Source of the DNA: Anaerolineales bacterium
GTDB lineage: Bacteria > Chloroflexota > Anaerolineae > Anaerolineales > JABWBV01
NCBI GenBank assembly: GCA_020634875.1
Contig: JACKAX010000032.1
Location: 1 to 42,604, forward strand
Direction: 5' to 3'
Length of the DNA: 42,604 bases
Part shown: positions 8,430-16,639 of the stretch, piece after piece
Position numbering within the stretch: the first letter of the stretch is position 1
Layout: the number at the start of each line of letters is the position of its first letter
Translations under genes and position numbers: made by a program
The notes under the pieces: model-generated
The model's input: only the letters and a program-made list of their open reading frames with translations
What the model was told of the DNA's origin: nothing
Database searches by the model: none

Positions 8430-9323
8430 TTATGCGGACGTCTGGCTGATCAACGCTTCGGCGATTTCGGCATGGCGTTGGGTGAGGGTTTGGGCGAGGG
8501 CATGACAGGGGGCGGCGTAGGGGTCTTGATCGGGGTCAGTCCCTAGCAAGGCGGCATCCACTTCGGCGAGGGCGGCGTGGAGGAGGCGATTGAGACGGTG
8601 CGCTTCGTTGGGGAGCGGGGCAACCGCGAGGAGGGTTTTTTCGATTTGAATGGTGTGTTGCCGCAGGTGCGAGTTAAAACGTCCGAGCCGGAAGCGGATG
8701 GGCATTGAGGTTTTTTCCCAGAATTTCGAGGGAAGGGCAAGTTCCGCCTCGGAAATGGCGCTAAATTCGCGCAAAATACGGACGTGCCATTCCCGGTGAC
8801 CGTTTTCGAGGTCTACGAAAGGTTGTTTGAGGAAAGCTTCATACCCGGCTTCCGTCAGACCGAGTAGGCGATCCCATTCGGCGTCGGTGATTTTGGCATC
8901 GGGGGTCCAGGTGCCCGCACGGTGTTTTTCCAACGCGAAGGTGATGACGCCATAAAAGCCCAGGTCGGCCCCAACGAGGTGGGCGAGGGCGTTTTGGGCA
9001 GGCCATTCTTCGTCGGCGGGCGGGCGCATGGCGAGTTCGTCACTCACGCCCAGGCAGAGGGCGCGCAAGTCCAGGTAGGCCGCGTGGTACTGGCCGAGGA
9101 TGCGTTGGGCGGTGGTGATGGGGGCAGTTTGGGCACGGAGGTCTGCGAAGGCCAGGGACAGGTCGAGGAGTTCTTCGTAGGTGCGGAAGAACGCGAACCG
9201 GATGCCTTCTTCGATGTAATCCCGCCAACCCCAGTTGATGTCGAGGGCGGCATCGGGCAGGTTGAGGGTGAGGGCTACCAGGTCATCCAGGGCGGAGGTA
9301 AGCGCTTGGTTAAGCATGGTCAT
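8430..9323 (-). CDS. DinB-superfamily protein (four-helix bundle, metal site)
   Basis: A 297-aa helical protein. The likely metal-binding triad of the DinB/YfiT fold is His115 (NALAHLVGAD), His219 and His223 (FNSHLRQHTIQIEK). Family members include thiol-dependent transferases and stress-induced proteins; the exact reaction here is unknown. It is longer than the usual 150-180 aa because of an N-terminal helical segment and a C-terminal helical tail. The start ATG at 9323 overlaps the end of the upstream methyltransferase gene by 14 bp; a second in-frame ATG lies at 9317. Downstream the reductase gene follows after two bases. Confidence 0.8.
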   Translation of the reverse strand: MTMLNQALTSALDDLVALTLNLPDAALDINWGWRDYIEEGIRFAFFRTYEELLDLSLAFADLRAQTAPITTAQRILGQYHAAYLDLRALCLGVSDELAMRPPADEEWPAQNALAHLVGADLGFYGVITFALEKHRAGTWTPDAKITDAEWDRLLGLTEAGYEAFLKQPFVDLENGHREWHVRILREFSAISEAELALPSKFWEKTSMPIRFRLGRFNSHLRQHTIQIEKTLLAVAPLPNEAHRLNRLLHAALAEVDAALLGTDPDQDPYAAPCHALAQTLTQRHAEIAEALISQTSA

Positions 9324-10056
9324 TCTCCTTTTCTATAATTGCAAGATATGAGGTCGTCTCAGGGTCGTTAATCCATTCACGTACCGCCCATCCGGTGCCA
9401 ATCAGGATGTCCTGCATTTCCTCGGGCGAGACAATCAAATAGTCAAACCAGGGGCCTTTGGTTTTTTCGTGGCGCACGCGCAACCGCAACTGTCCGCGCA
9501 TCCGGCCCCGTTCCAGGTTGTAAGCCTGGTAAGCCAGGTGAATGGGGTTGGTCGTTGCCGCTGGGTTGTTCGATTCCGCGATGATCCGGGCGTGTGGGGA
9601 GGTCATTTTCTGCCAACGCCGGAGCAGCCAGCGTGCCCGCCCGCGCCCGCCAAACAGGCCAAAATTATGCCCCAGCATGGTAATGGTGTCGAAGATTCCC
9701 AGCCGCGCATCTGCCTGGGTGATCGAGAGCAGGCGTGCATCCTGCACCCCGCGTTGTTTGCACACTTCAATCGCCAGCGGAGAATTATCAATCCCGACAA
9801 CTTCCAACCCCCGGCTTTGCAGATAGAGCGGCACCCGGCCTGCCCCACATCCCACGTCGAGCACCCGGCCCTGGGCGTAAGACATTGCCTTTTGCACACG
9901 CGCGGGCCAGCTTTCGAAGGAAGAGAAATAGGCAGGCGGCCCCATTTTCCCCGCGTTGATCAACCCATCTTCGCGTTCAATAATTTCCACAACGTCTTGG
10001 CTTTGATGAAAAGCCATCAACAATTGCCCAAAAGCATCTTTTTCGAGAGAAATCAT
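9310..10056 (-). CDS. Class I SAM-dependent methyltransferase
   Basis: A 248-aa methyltransferase with motif I VLDVGCGAGRVPLYL, the acidic strand-2 position in VVGIDNSPLA, and motif II/III region IFDTITMLGHNFGLFG. The segment HARIIAESNNPAATTNP and the C-terminal EEMQDILIGTGWAVREW match a subset of Chloroflexota-style methyltransferases annotated only generally. It heads the minus-strand gene run. A TACAAT -10 box on this strand (10064-10069) ends 7 nt before the ATG, so the mRNA is probably leaderless. The downstream DinB-like gene overlaps it by 14 bp. Confidence 0.9.
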   Translation of the reverse strand: MISLEKDAFGQLLMAFHQSQDVVEIIEREDGLINAGKMGPPAYFSSFESWPARVQKAMSYAQGRVLDVGCGAGRVPLYLQSRGLEVVGIDNSPLAIEVCKQRGVQDARLLSITQADARLGIFDTITMLGHNFGLFGGRGRARWLLRRWQKMTSPHARIIAESNNPAATTNPIHLAYQAYNLERGRMRGQLRLRVRHEKTKGPWFDYLIVSPEEMQDILIGTGWAVREWINDPETTSYLAIIEKENDHA

Positions 10057-10063
10057 AGGGCTT

Positions 10064-10103
10064 ATTGTATCCCAATCGGACTAATTCCGCCCGATGATAT
10101 AAT
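10064..10103. promoter_or_regulatory. Compact divergent promoter pair, both predicted leaderless
   Basis: Only 55 bp separate the start codons at 10056 (-) and 10112 (+). Plus strand: TATAAT at 10098-10103 preceded by TGA, a perfect extended -10, then eight C and the ATG. Minus strand: TACAAT at 10069-10064 followed by seven bases and the ATG. Neither has an obvious -35 box. In both directions the start of transcription would fall at or next to the start codon. Confidence 0.7.
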
Positions 10104-10111
10104 CCCCCCCC

Positions 10112-11650
10112 ATGATACGCTGGCTCTCCATCCTTCTCACCGTCCTCTTCTTCGCCCTCCTCACGGCCTGCACCTCCCCCGCCGCCTCCCCAACACCCCA
10201 GCCCCTTTTCACCCCGTCACCCCCGCTCCCCTTCACCCCCACCCCTCCACGCTCCAACACCTCTACCCCCGCTCCCACCCTCTCCCCCACTCCCTCGCCC
10301 CTGCCCACCCGCACACCTCTCCCCACCCCGTTGCCCAACACCACCCAATATACCCTCGACGCCACCCTAGATTACACGGGAAAAACCCTCACCATCGCCG
10401 AAACCATCCGCTATTTCAACGATACCGGCCAGAACCTCAACGAACTGCTCCTCGTCGTCGAACCCAACTGGACCGAGGGTGTCTTCCAATTAGATGAACT
10501 GACCATCGAAGATACCCCCGTCAAAAACTGGACCCTGAGCGGGAATCTCCTTCGCCTCCCCCTCGCGGCGTTCCTCGCCGCGAACACCGAACTTACCCTC
10601 TCGCTCACCTACCGCCTGACCCTCCCCGCCCAAGCTGGCATGTTGGCCTACGATCAACGCGGCATCAATCTAGGCAACTGGTACCCTTTCATCCCCCCTT
10701 ACGAGTCGGGCACAGGCTGGTTGGCTTACCAAAAAAGCTGGGTCGGCGAACACTTTTCCCACCCCCTCGCCGCGTACGCCATCACACTGACCGTCCTCCA
10801 CGCCCCGGATAATCTCGTCATCGCCGCCAGCGCCCCCGTCGAACAAGATGCAAACCCCGAACCGAACACCACTCGCTATCATTTTTACCTTCCCCTCGCG
10901 CGCAGTTTCGCCCTCGCCCTCAGCCCCGACTTCACCGTCTTCCAAACCACCGTCGGCAACGTGCAGATTTTGAGCTATGCCTACCCCGAAACCCTCGCCG
11001 CGGGCGAGCGCGCCATGCAAGTCACCGCCGACGCCCTCGCGCTGTACAACGACCTGTTCGGCCCCTACCCTCACAAAACAATGGCCGTCGTCCAGGTCAG
11101 CTTTCCCGATGGGATGGAATTCGACGGGCTATATTTTTTGAGCGAGCAGTATTACTGGGGTTATCCCCCCAACCCCGACCGGTTGACCGCCGCCCAAAAC
11201 TACCTCACCATCATTGCCGCCCACGAAACCTCACACCAATGGTGGTATGCCCTCACCGGCAACGATCAAGCCATCGAACCCTGGCTGGATGAAACTTTCG
11301 CCACCTACACCGAACGCCTCTTCTACGAACATTACTACCCCGAACTCGTAGACTGGTGGTGGGCTTTCCGGGTAGATTATTATTCCCCGCGCGATTGCTG
11401 CGTCAACGACACGGTATATCAATACGGAGACTCTCGCGCCTATATTAATGCGGTTTATCTACGCGGTGCATACTTTATGCAGGAACTCCGGGACACGATG
11501 GGGGACGAAGCCTTCCTTGCCGCACTCAAAACCTACGCACAACGTTACCGCTACGGTTTTGTGACCGCCAAGGATTTTTGGGATGTTATCGGGGAATATA
11601 CGAACGAAGATTTGACCATCTTGCGCCAGCGGTATTTTGGTGGCGGTTAG
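10112..11650 (+). CDS. Lipoprotein M1-family metallopeptidase (gluzincin)
   Basis: A 512-aa secreted peptidase. Signal peptide with lipobox LLTAC gives lipidated Cys20; residues 21-80 are a Pro/Thr/Ser-rich linker that would hold the enzyme off the membrane. The M1 zinc site is HETSH (371-375) with the third ligand Glu394 exactly 18 residues further (WLDET). The exopeptidase motif, normally GAMEN, reads GMEFDG (334-339), so aminopeptidase specificity is not assured. A Tyr-containing segment near 455 could supply the transition-state Tyr. The protein is shorter than full M1 enzymes (about 850 aa) and lacks the C-terminal helical domain. The start ATG lies 8 nt after a TATAAT box. Confidence 0.9.
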   Translation: MIRWLSILLTVLFFALLTACTSPAASPTPQPLFTPSPPLPFTPTPPRSNTSTPAPTLSPTPSPLPTRTPLPTPLPNTTQYTLDATLDYTGKTLTIAETIRYFNDTGQNLNELLLVVEPNWTEGVFQLDELTIEDTPVKNWTLSGNLLRLPLAAFLAANTELTLSLTYRLTLPAQAGMLAYDQRGINLGNWYPFIPPYESGTGWLAYQKSWVGEHFSHPLAAYAITLTVLHAPDNLVIAASAPVEQDANPEPNTTRYHFYLPLARSFALALSPDFTVFQTTVGNVQILSYAYPETLAAGERAMQVTADALALYNDLFGPYPHKTMAVVQVSFPDGMEFDGLYFLSEQYYWGYPPNPDRLTAAQNYLTIIAAHETSHQWWYALTGNDQAIEPWLDETFATYTERLFYEHYYPELVDWWWAFRVDYYSPRDCCVNDTVYQYGDSRAYINAVYLRGAYFMQELRDTMGDEAFLAALKTYAQRYRYGFVTAKDFWDVIGEYTNEDLTILRQRYFGGG

Positions 11651-11657
11651 TTCTCGG

Positions 11658-11758
11658 CCAAACTTCGGAAGTCTCCAACAGTCTCCCCACCCCAAACTTT
11701 TCCCGCCCGCGCACTTCATCTCAGCCCTACAACTTCCCCACGAACTTCCGAAGTTTGG
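11658..11758. repeat. Inverted repeat, ACTTCGGAAGT family, copy 1
   Basis: Arms CCAAACTTCGGAAGT (11658-11672) and its exact complement (11744-11758) enclose 71 bp. It fills the gap between the peptidase gene and the DUF302 gene. A second copy with a short loop is at 26816-26858. Confidence 0.9.
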
Positions 11759-11856
11759 GGAATGTAACCTTTCCTTATCCACCTCATCTAAACCCAAGAA
11801 CCCCCTAAAGTTCATCTGCGCGGTTTGCGCCAAAATCTGATTTTATAGAGGTTTTC

Positions 11857-12270
11857 ATGCTCCTTGAAACAAACACCAACCTGGGCATTTTTGTTCAACT
11901 TCATACCGACTACGAAACCGCCCTCGAGCGCGTCACCGCCGCCCTCAAAACCGAAGGGTTTGGCGTCCTGACCGAAATTGATGTTAAGGCTACGCTCAAG
12001 AAAAAGATAGATGTGGACTTCCGTCCATACAAAATCCTTGGCGCGTGCAATCCCCCGCTCGCCTACCGCGCCTTGCAAGCCGCGCCCGAAGTCGGCTTAC
12101 TGCTTCCCTGCAATGTCACCGTCTCCCAAGAAGAAGAACACTGCTTGGTCTCTCTCATAGACCCCATCGGAATGATGGATTTCGTCAAAAACCCCGCCCT
12201 CACGCCCATCGCCGAAGAAGCACGCGTCCGTCTTGAACGTGTTGCTGCCGCGCTGGCCCAGGAGAACTAA
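11857..12270 (+). CDS. DUF302 family protein
   Basis: A 137-aa soluble protein that matches the DUF302 fold: an N-terminal strand-helix unit with VTAALKTEGFGVLTEIDVKATLKKKI, then the conserved YKILGACNPPLAYRAL and the strand pair VGLLLPCNVTV and EEEHCLVSLIDP. Members are small dimeric alpha/beta proteins of unknown biochemical role, often near metal or redox genes. The start at 11857 has an upstream AGAGG. The FmdB-like gene follows after three bases, which suggests a two-gene unit. Two Cys (in GACNPP and LPCNV) are family-conserved positions and could bind a ligand, but this is inference. Confidence 0.92.
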   Translation: MLLETNTNLGIFVQLHTDYETALERVTAALKTEGFGVLTEIDVKATLKKKIDVDFRPYKILGACNPPLAYRALQAAPEVGLLLPCNVTVSQEEEHCLVSLIDPIGMMDFVKNPALTPIAEEARVRLERVAAALAQEN

Positions 12271-12273
12271 CCT

Positions 12274-12489
12274 ATGCCAATGTTCACCTTTGTATGCGAA
12301 GATTGTGGCGCGCCTTTTGAAGAGTGGGTTCCTGTCACATCCAGGCTCAATGAGGTCGTTTGCCCGGAGTGCAAAAGCCCTGAGGTCAAAAAACAACTTT
12401 CCCGCATTTCCGGTGTCAAAGGAGCGGGAAGTACTTCGTTTGGCGCGACGGCCTCCACGGCGGCCAGTTGCAATACAGGCGGTGGCTGA
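12274..12489 (+). CDS. FmdB-type zinc ribbon protein
   Basis: A 71-aa protein with two CxxC knuckles, CEDC (residues 8-11) and CPEC (31-34), then a Ser/Thr/Gly-rich tail. This is the FmdB/CxxC_CxxC_SSSS family of putative regulatory zinc ribbons; MPxFTFVCEDCG at the start is diagnostic. The ribosome site GGAG lies within the end of the preceding DUF302 gene, so the two are coupled. The biochemical role is not established. Confidence 0.92.
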   Translation: MPMFTFVCEDCGAPFEEWVPVTSRLNEVVCPECKSPEVKKQLSRISGVKGAGSTSFGATASTAASCNTGGG

Positions 12490-12523
12490 GGCGTCCGCTG
12501 GTAACCAGCCGTGGGCTGGATTC

Positions 12524-12587
12524 AGTAAACAGGTAGATAGGTATGAACATAAATAAAAATTAATTCCCACCTGTTTACCTGTCTACT
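12524..12587. repeat. Imperfect inverted repeat, GTAAACAGGT family
   Basis: Left arm AGTAAACAGGTAGATAGGT (12524-12542) and right arm 12569-12587 match as 19-bp inverted copies with three mismatches, around an AT-rich 26-nt loop. Related words (TGTCTACTT, CCTGTTTACCTG) recur at 42117-42150. The right arm contains the -35 hexamer of the sigma factor promoter. Confidence 0.75.
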
Positions 12588-12602
12588 TGTGTACCTTATA
12601 AT
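12574..12602 (+). promoter_or_regulatory. Sigma-70-type promoter of the ECF sigma operon, predicted leaderless
   Basis: TTTACC at 12574-12579, a 17-bp spacer, and consensus TATAAT at 12597-12602. Transcription should begin about 7 nt on, at the GTG at 12610. The promoter looks like a housekeeping one, not an obvious ECF-type autoregulated one. Confidence 0.65.
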
Positions 12603-12609
12603 TGGATGC

Positions 12610-13209
12610 GTGGACAAACATGAACTTGATCGCGACATTCTAAAACGACTGCGGGAAGGCGATACAACTGCCTGCACCGATTGTATTGCATTGCATTCCG
12701 ACAGTCTTTATGGCCTGGCGCTTCGTTTGGTCAACGACGAAGCCGAGGCTGAGGACGTGGTGCAGGAAACTTTTCTGAACGCTTTCAAATCTATTCGGAA
12801 TTTTGATGGGCGTTCCAGTTTGGGCACGTGGCTCTTTCGCATCACCTACAACAATGCCTTGATGCGTCTGCGCCGCCACAAGCCGGATACTGTCGAAATT
12901 GACCAACCGTTGTATTTGGAAGGTGAAGAAATTCCCCGCCAGTTATTTGACTGGTGCTGCCTCCCCGAAGAGGATTTCATGAGCAGCGAGGCCCAGACAA
13001 AAATCCAGGCCGCCATCCGCCAGCTTTCGGAACCCCTGCGCGTGGTTTTCACCCTGCGCGATATCGAAGGCCTTTCCACCGCCGAAGTTGCCGAAATCCT
13101 CGATTTGACCGAAAGTGCAGTTAAAGTTCGTTTGCACCGTGCCCGGTTAGCCCTCCGTGAAATCCTCGCCGGTTATTTCACAGAATGGGCACAGGAAAAA
13201 ATGGCATGA
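12610..13209 (+). CDS. ECF-family RNA polymerase sigma factor
   Basis: About 199 aa. Region 2 is AEAEDVVQETFLNAFKSI..F through GTWLFRITYNNALMRLRR, which binds the -10 element; region 4 is LSEPLRVVFTLRDIEGLSTAEVA with the recognition helix ESAVKVRLHRARLAL. The linker between them (LYLEGEEIPRQLFDWCCLPEEDF) is of usual length and has a CC pair. I place the start at GTG 12610 because a good promoter ends 7 nt upstream; an upstream in-frame GTG at 12589 lies before the -10 box and would be untranscribed from it. The stop overlaps the zinc anti-sigma gene by 4 bp, the classic sigma/anti-sigma arrangement. The signal is probably redox or envelope stress given the zinc-type partner (inference). Confidence 0.93.
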   Translation: MDKHELDRDILKRLREGDTTACTDCIALHSDSLYGLALRLVNDEAEAEDVVQETFLNAFKSIRNFDGRSSLGTWLFRITYNNALMRLRRHKPDTVEIDQPLYLEGEEIPRQLFDWCCLPEEDFMSSEAQTKIQAAIRQLSEPLRVVFTLRDIEGLSTAEVAEILDLTESAVKVRLHRARLALREILAGYFTEWAQEKMA

Positions 13210-13454
13210 CCCATGATCAATTTCGCGCCCACCTCTCTGAATATATTGACTGTGAACTGACAGGGGATTTAAGAAAAGAGATGGAATCGCATTTGGACGA
13301 GTGCGAAGACTGCCGGGTGTTGTTTGTCACCACTCAGAAAGTGATCGAACTTTCTCGTGAGCAGGTTACTCCTAAGTTGTCTCAAGCCTTCGTAGACGAA
13401 TTAACTGAGCGGGTAAAAAGGGCTTACCGGTTGGGGAATCGGTGCGAGGGTTAG
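13206..13454 (+). CDS. Zinc-finger anti-sigma factor (zf-HC2)
   Basis: An 82-aa protein that begins inside the sigma factor stop (ATGA at 13206). The zinc motif is HLDECEDC: His, three residues, Cys, two residues, Cys, as in ZAS anti-sigma factors that hold their ECF sigma until the thiols are oxidised or the factor is otherwise released. There is no transmembrane segment, so this is a soluble cytoplasmic sensor. The C-terminal helix (QAFVDELTERVKRAYRLG) may pack against the sigma factor. Confidence 0.9.
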   Translation: MTHDQFRAHLSEYIDCELTGDLRKEMESHLDECEDCRVLFVTTQKVIELSREQVTPKLSQAFVDELTERVKRAYRLGNRCEG

Positions 13455-13870
13455 TCCCCTATAACTTCGAGAAAAAATGCAATTTTTTCAAATCTATTCC
13501 ATGTCGGGGGCTTTTTAAAGTCGCACCTGGACTTTAGCATGGGCTGTATATTGCTTGTGAATTGGTTATAGAATTTTAGCCTTGTTACATGATAGAATCG
13601 ATGAGGCTAGCGCGTATACTCTCAATTTCTGGGGGCAATAAATTCCTAAAGTTTATATGAGCCTTTTCAGCACTGTTCCCAAACAAATTAGGGTCTCCTG
13701 TAATTAACGGGACTAGCCCGAATTCCCGCCAAAAACGGAAAAGCCACAAATCATAAAAAATCTTCCTGGACTTTTTGAGAAGATACGTTTCGGCAGCGAT
13801 TAGATGAGTGGGGAATGACGAAGTCATGTTTATGTAGAACGGTTTAATGGAGCAAAAAAGGATGAGTTCC
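13455..13870. other. 416-bp gap, no convincing gene
   Basis: AT-rich compared with its surroundings. A weak AT-only hairpin at 13471-13489 (GAAAAAAT, loop GCA, ATTTTTTC) just after the anti-sigma gene may act as its terminator. A minus-strand frame of about 110 codons (13585-13923) runs into the start of the next gene, has no ribosome site and no recognised domain; I do not call it. Confidence 0.5.
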
Positions 13871-16600
13871 ATGTTACCTGACCTTAAAAATACTATCCTG
13901 CACATCTTAGACAAAGATGGCAAATCTGTTGTTGGGATGGGCTTCCTGGTTACCGAGCAATGGGCAGTAACTTGCGCGCATGTTGTTGAAGATGCAAGGT
14001 CAGGAGCAGGTCAATCGATTGGTTATTCGTTTCAAGGCCATAATCGCCAAGAGGCGTATGTCGATCATGATTTTTGGAACCTTAAGGAAGACGTTGCTTT
14101 TCTAAAGCTGACATCCTTGCCCGAGGGCTTGGAACCGGCTCTTTTAGGCTCATCCGGCGGGACATTCGGTCATCCATTTACTACGTTTGGAGCACCATTA
14201 AAATTAAAAGAAATAGGGGGATATGGAACGATAGCAGATCGCGTTGAGATTACTCTTGGGCGCGAGCTTTTGCAGTTGGCTGGAGCGAAAGAAATCACAC
14301 GAGGCTTTAGTGGTGCGCCTCTGCTCGATAGGAAAACTCGCCGTGTAGTGGGAATGATTACGGCTATTACACAGCCTGACGAATCGGGGCGATTAACTGA
14401 AACGGCCTTTGCGATCCCATCTGAAACACTCAAAGCGATTTGTGCAGAAATACAATTTTCCGATCTTTGCCCCTACCGTAACCTGGAAGTATTTACCGCC
14501 GAAGATGCAGATTTCTTTTTTGGCCGGGAATCCGTGATCAATCGGTTATTTGAAAGTTTAAACGGCGCGCCACGCTTTCTTGCTGTCCTCGGACCTTCTG
14601 GAAGTGGGAAATCGTCGGTCGTTCAAGCCGGGTTACTTGCACAACTACGCGCAGGAAAATTACCAGGTAGCGAGACCTGGAAAATCGTAATCACTCGTCC
14701 ATCAGAAATACCTACAGGATTGGGAAGCTATGAAGCCTGGCTCCACGGACTTAAAGGGCCATCACGTTTATGCCTGGTGATTGATCAGTTTGAAGAATTT
14801 TTGCTTGAAACGGAAAGTACCCAGGTTCAGGAAAGTGTAGATTGGCTGGTAGACTTCCTAGAGTCGCCTTCAGAATTAACGATTGTTATCACCATGCGGA
14901 ATGATTTTTATGGCCGTTTATCGCGTCAAGCACCCCGTTTGATGGCGTGGTTAGAACGTGGGCTGGTCAATATACCGCCAGAGATAACACCTGAAGAATT
15001 GAAGCTGATTGTCGAGGCACCAGCAACTTCGATAGGTCTGACGTTTGAACCTGGGTTAGTTGATGCAATCGTCCGAGATGCAATCCGTATGGTTCCTGCC
15101 TCAGGAGAGGACAGACACAAAAGCCGAAATACCATTCTCCCTCTTTTGGAATTTGCTCTTTCGCAACTCTGGGAGCGTCGGCATGATGGCGTTTTGACGC
15201 ATGATGCTTATCAGACGATTGGAGGAGTCACAGGTGGTTTGACACAATGGGCTGAACGAGCGTATTACTCAATTAAGGATGAATTTCGTCCGCTAGCTCG
15301 CCGGCTCCTAATCTCTTTGGTTTATCTTGGGGATAAAACCCAGGGCTTACCTGATAGTCGTCGCCGACGGTCTTTCACAGAGCTTTATGAACTTGCAGAC
15401 AAACTAGAGGTAGATTACATTGTGGGGAAGCTAACGAATTCGGAGACCCGTCTGTTGGTCACAACAGCAGAACCAAAACACGAGCTTGCGACGGTTGAAC
15501 TGATCCACGAGGCTTTGCTATGGGAATGGGCATTATTAAAACAATGGATTCAAACAGACCGAGCGTATCTAACCTGGTATCAAGGGTTTGAGAAGCTGGT
15601 ACAACGATGGGTGGCATCAAATTTTGCTTCGGTGGCCCGACGAGATCGAACTTTATTGTTACAGAAGCATGACCTGGATCAAGCAAATTTTTGGCTTTCC
15701 CAAACCATCAACAATCTGTCGGCGGAAGACCGACGATTTATTCGCCTTAGTCATCGCGAGCAACACCTGAACCAATGGCGTTTGCCTTTTGCGATCTTGA
15801 TGGTTCTTTTGCTGATTGGGGTAGTCATCTCAGGGTTTCGTTATTCGCTTAAAATACAAGCCCTCAGGGCCACCCCGAGAGTTGATTTTCACGAAGCCAC
15901 ATTCATTGTCGGAGATAATGCGGGGCTTAATGCGTTTTCTCAAGGCCAATGGTCGGTAAAATGGCCCGCGTATGCTATCACTCAATATGAAGTCAGCAAT
16001 CATCTTTACTGTCTTTGTACCCGCGCAGGTGTTTGTACAGAACCCGAATACGGCCAATCTTCTGTCTGTCAACAAGAAATCGCATCCTTACCCGTTTCCA
16101 ATGTTTCGGTGGAGAGGGCACAACGCTACTGCACCTGGCTTGGTGGACGCCTTCCCACAGAAGTAGAGTGGGAACATGCTGCACGCGGACAAGAGGGGTT
16201 TGATTATCCGGGGAGCAACGAGCCGCCTGATAAGGCAAACATAGGTTCGGCTGGAACACTTCCAGTCACCGCACCTGGAACGGATGAAACCCGTGAAGGT
16301 GTGACTGGACTAGCAGGAAACGTGAGCGAGTGGACGCTTTCACCGTGGTTATCCTATGCTGACCCTGGATATTGGGAAAATTTGTGGCCCAATCTTAGTA
16401 GTATTACGCAAGGGAAAGTTGTCATCCGTGGAGGTAGTTGGTTTGATTCTGATCCTGGCGTGGCTCATGTCAGCCTGCGAGTTCCCCGTGATCCGGACGT
16501 GGGGGCTAACTACGTGGGCTTTCGCTGTGTTTTTGGGCCGGAGTTATCTAGCTTATCCAAGGAGGTGATTCAATTCAAAGCTTTGACTGAAATGCGATAG
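13871..16600 (+). CDS. Trypsin-like protease - nSTAND NTPase - TM - FGE/sulfatase-modifying-like domain protein
   Basis: About 909 aa with four modules. Residues 5-190: trypsin-like serine protease with His37 (TCAHVV), Asp74 (EDVAFLKL) and Ser147 (GFSGAPLL), so the triad is intact. Residues 205-630: novel STAND NTPase with Walker A GPSGSGKSS (241-249), Walker B LCLVIDQFEE (300-309) and WERRHDGVLTHDAYQTIGGVTG, characteristic of nSTAND1. Residues 639-657: one transmembrane helix. Residues 672-889: formylglycine-generating-enzyme-like C-type-lectin fold with GGRLPTEVEWEHAAR, GNVSEW, RGGSW and GFRC. In related proteins the C-terminal domain senses and the N-terminal enzyme is the effector (inference). 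The start at 13871 has AGGA 8 nt upstream; in-frame ATGs at 13847 and 13862 lack it. The FGE part probably does not modify sulfatases here. Confidence 0.92.
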   Translation: MLPDLKNTILHILDKDGKSVVGMGFLVTEQWAVTCAHVVEDARSGAGQSIGYSFQGHNRQEAYVDHDFWNLKEDVAFLKLTSLPEGLEPALLGSSGGTFGHPFTTFGAPLKLKEIGGYGTIADRVEITLGRELLQLAGAKEITRGFSGAPLLDRKTRRVVGMITAITQPDESGRLTETAFAIPSETLKAICAEIQFSDLCPYRNLEVFTAEDADFFFGRESVINRLFESLNGAPRFLAVLGPSGSGKSSVVQAGLLAQLRAGKLPGSETWKIVITRPSEIPTGLGSYEAWLHGLKGPSRLCLVIDQFEEFLLETESTQVQESVDWLVDFLESPSELTIVITMRNDFYGRLSRQAPRLMAWLERGLVNIPPEITPEELKLIVEAPATSIGLTFEPGLVDAIVRDAIRMVPASGEDRHKSRNTILPLLEFALSQLWERRHDGVLTHDAYQTIGGVTGGLTQWAERAYYSIKDEFRPLARRLLISLVYLGDKTQGLPDSRRRRSFTELYELADKLEVDYIVGKLTNSETRLLVTTAEPKHELATVELIHEALLWEWALLKQWIQTDRAYLTWYQGFEKLVQRWVASNFASVARRDRTLLLQKHDLDQANFWLSQTINNLSAEDRRFIRLSHREQHLNQWRLPFAILMVLLLIGVVISGFRYSLKIQALRATPRVDFHEATFIVGDNAGLNAFSQGQWSVKWPAYAITQYEVSNHLYCLCTRAGVCTEPEYGQSSVCQQEIASLPVSNVSVERAQRYCTWLGGRLPTEVEWEHAARGQEGFDYPGSNEPPDKANIGSAGTLPVTAPGTDETREGVTGLAGNVSEWTLSPWLSYADPGYWENLWPNLSSITQGKVVIRGGSWFDSDPGVAHVSLRVPRDPDVGANYVGFRCVFGPELSSLSKEVIQFKALTEMR

Positions 16601-16639
16601 TTATATCATCATCGGTAATTGGAAAACAGGAGAAAGATC

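Noticed and set aside
7186..8505. Plus-strand open frame of 439 codons
   Set aside because: Antisense to the membrane protein and aldo/keto reductase genes, whose catalytic motifs are intact; no ribosome site or domain.
13585..13923. Minus-strand frame of 112 codons before the protease-nSTAND gene
   Set aside because: Overlaps the start of that gene, lacks a ribosome site and shows no family features; left as gap sequence.
15900..16560. Possible diversity-generating retroelement target in the FGE-like domain
   Set aside because: No reverse transcriptase or template repeat is in the window, and the C-terminal segment lacks the Asn-rich, AAC-type codons expected of a variable region.
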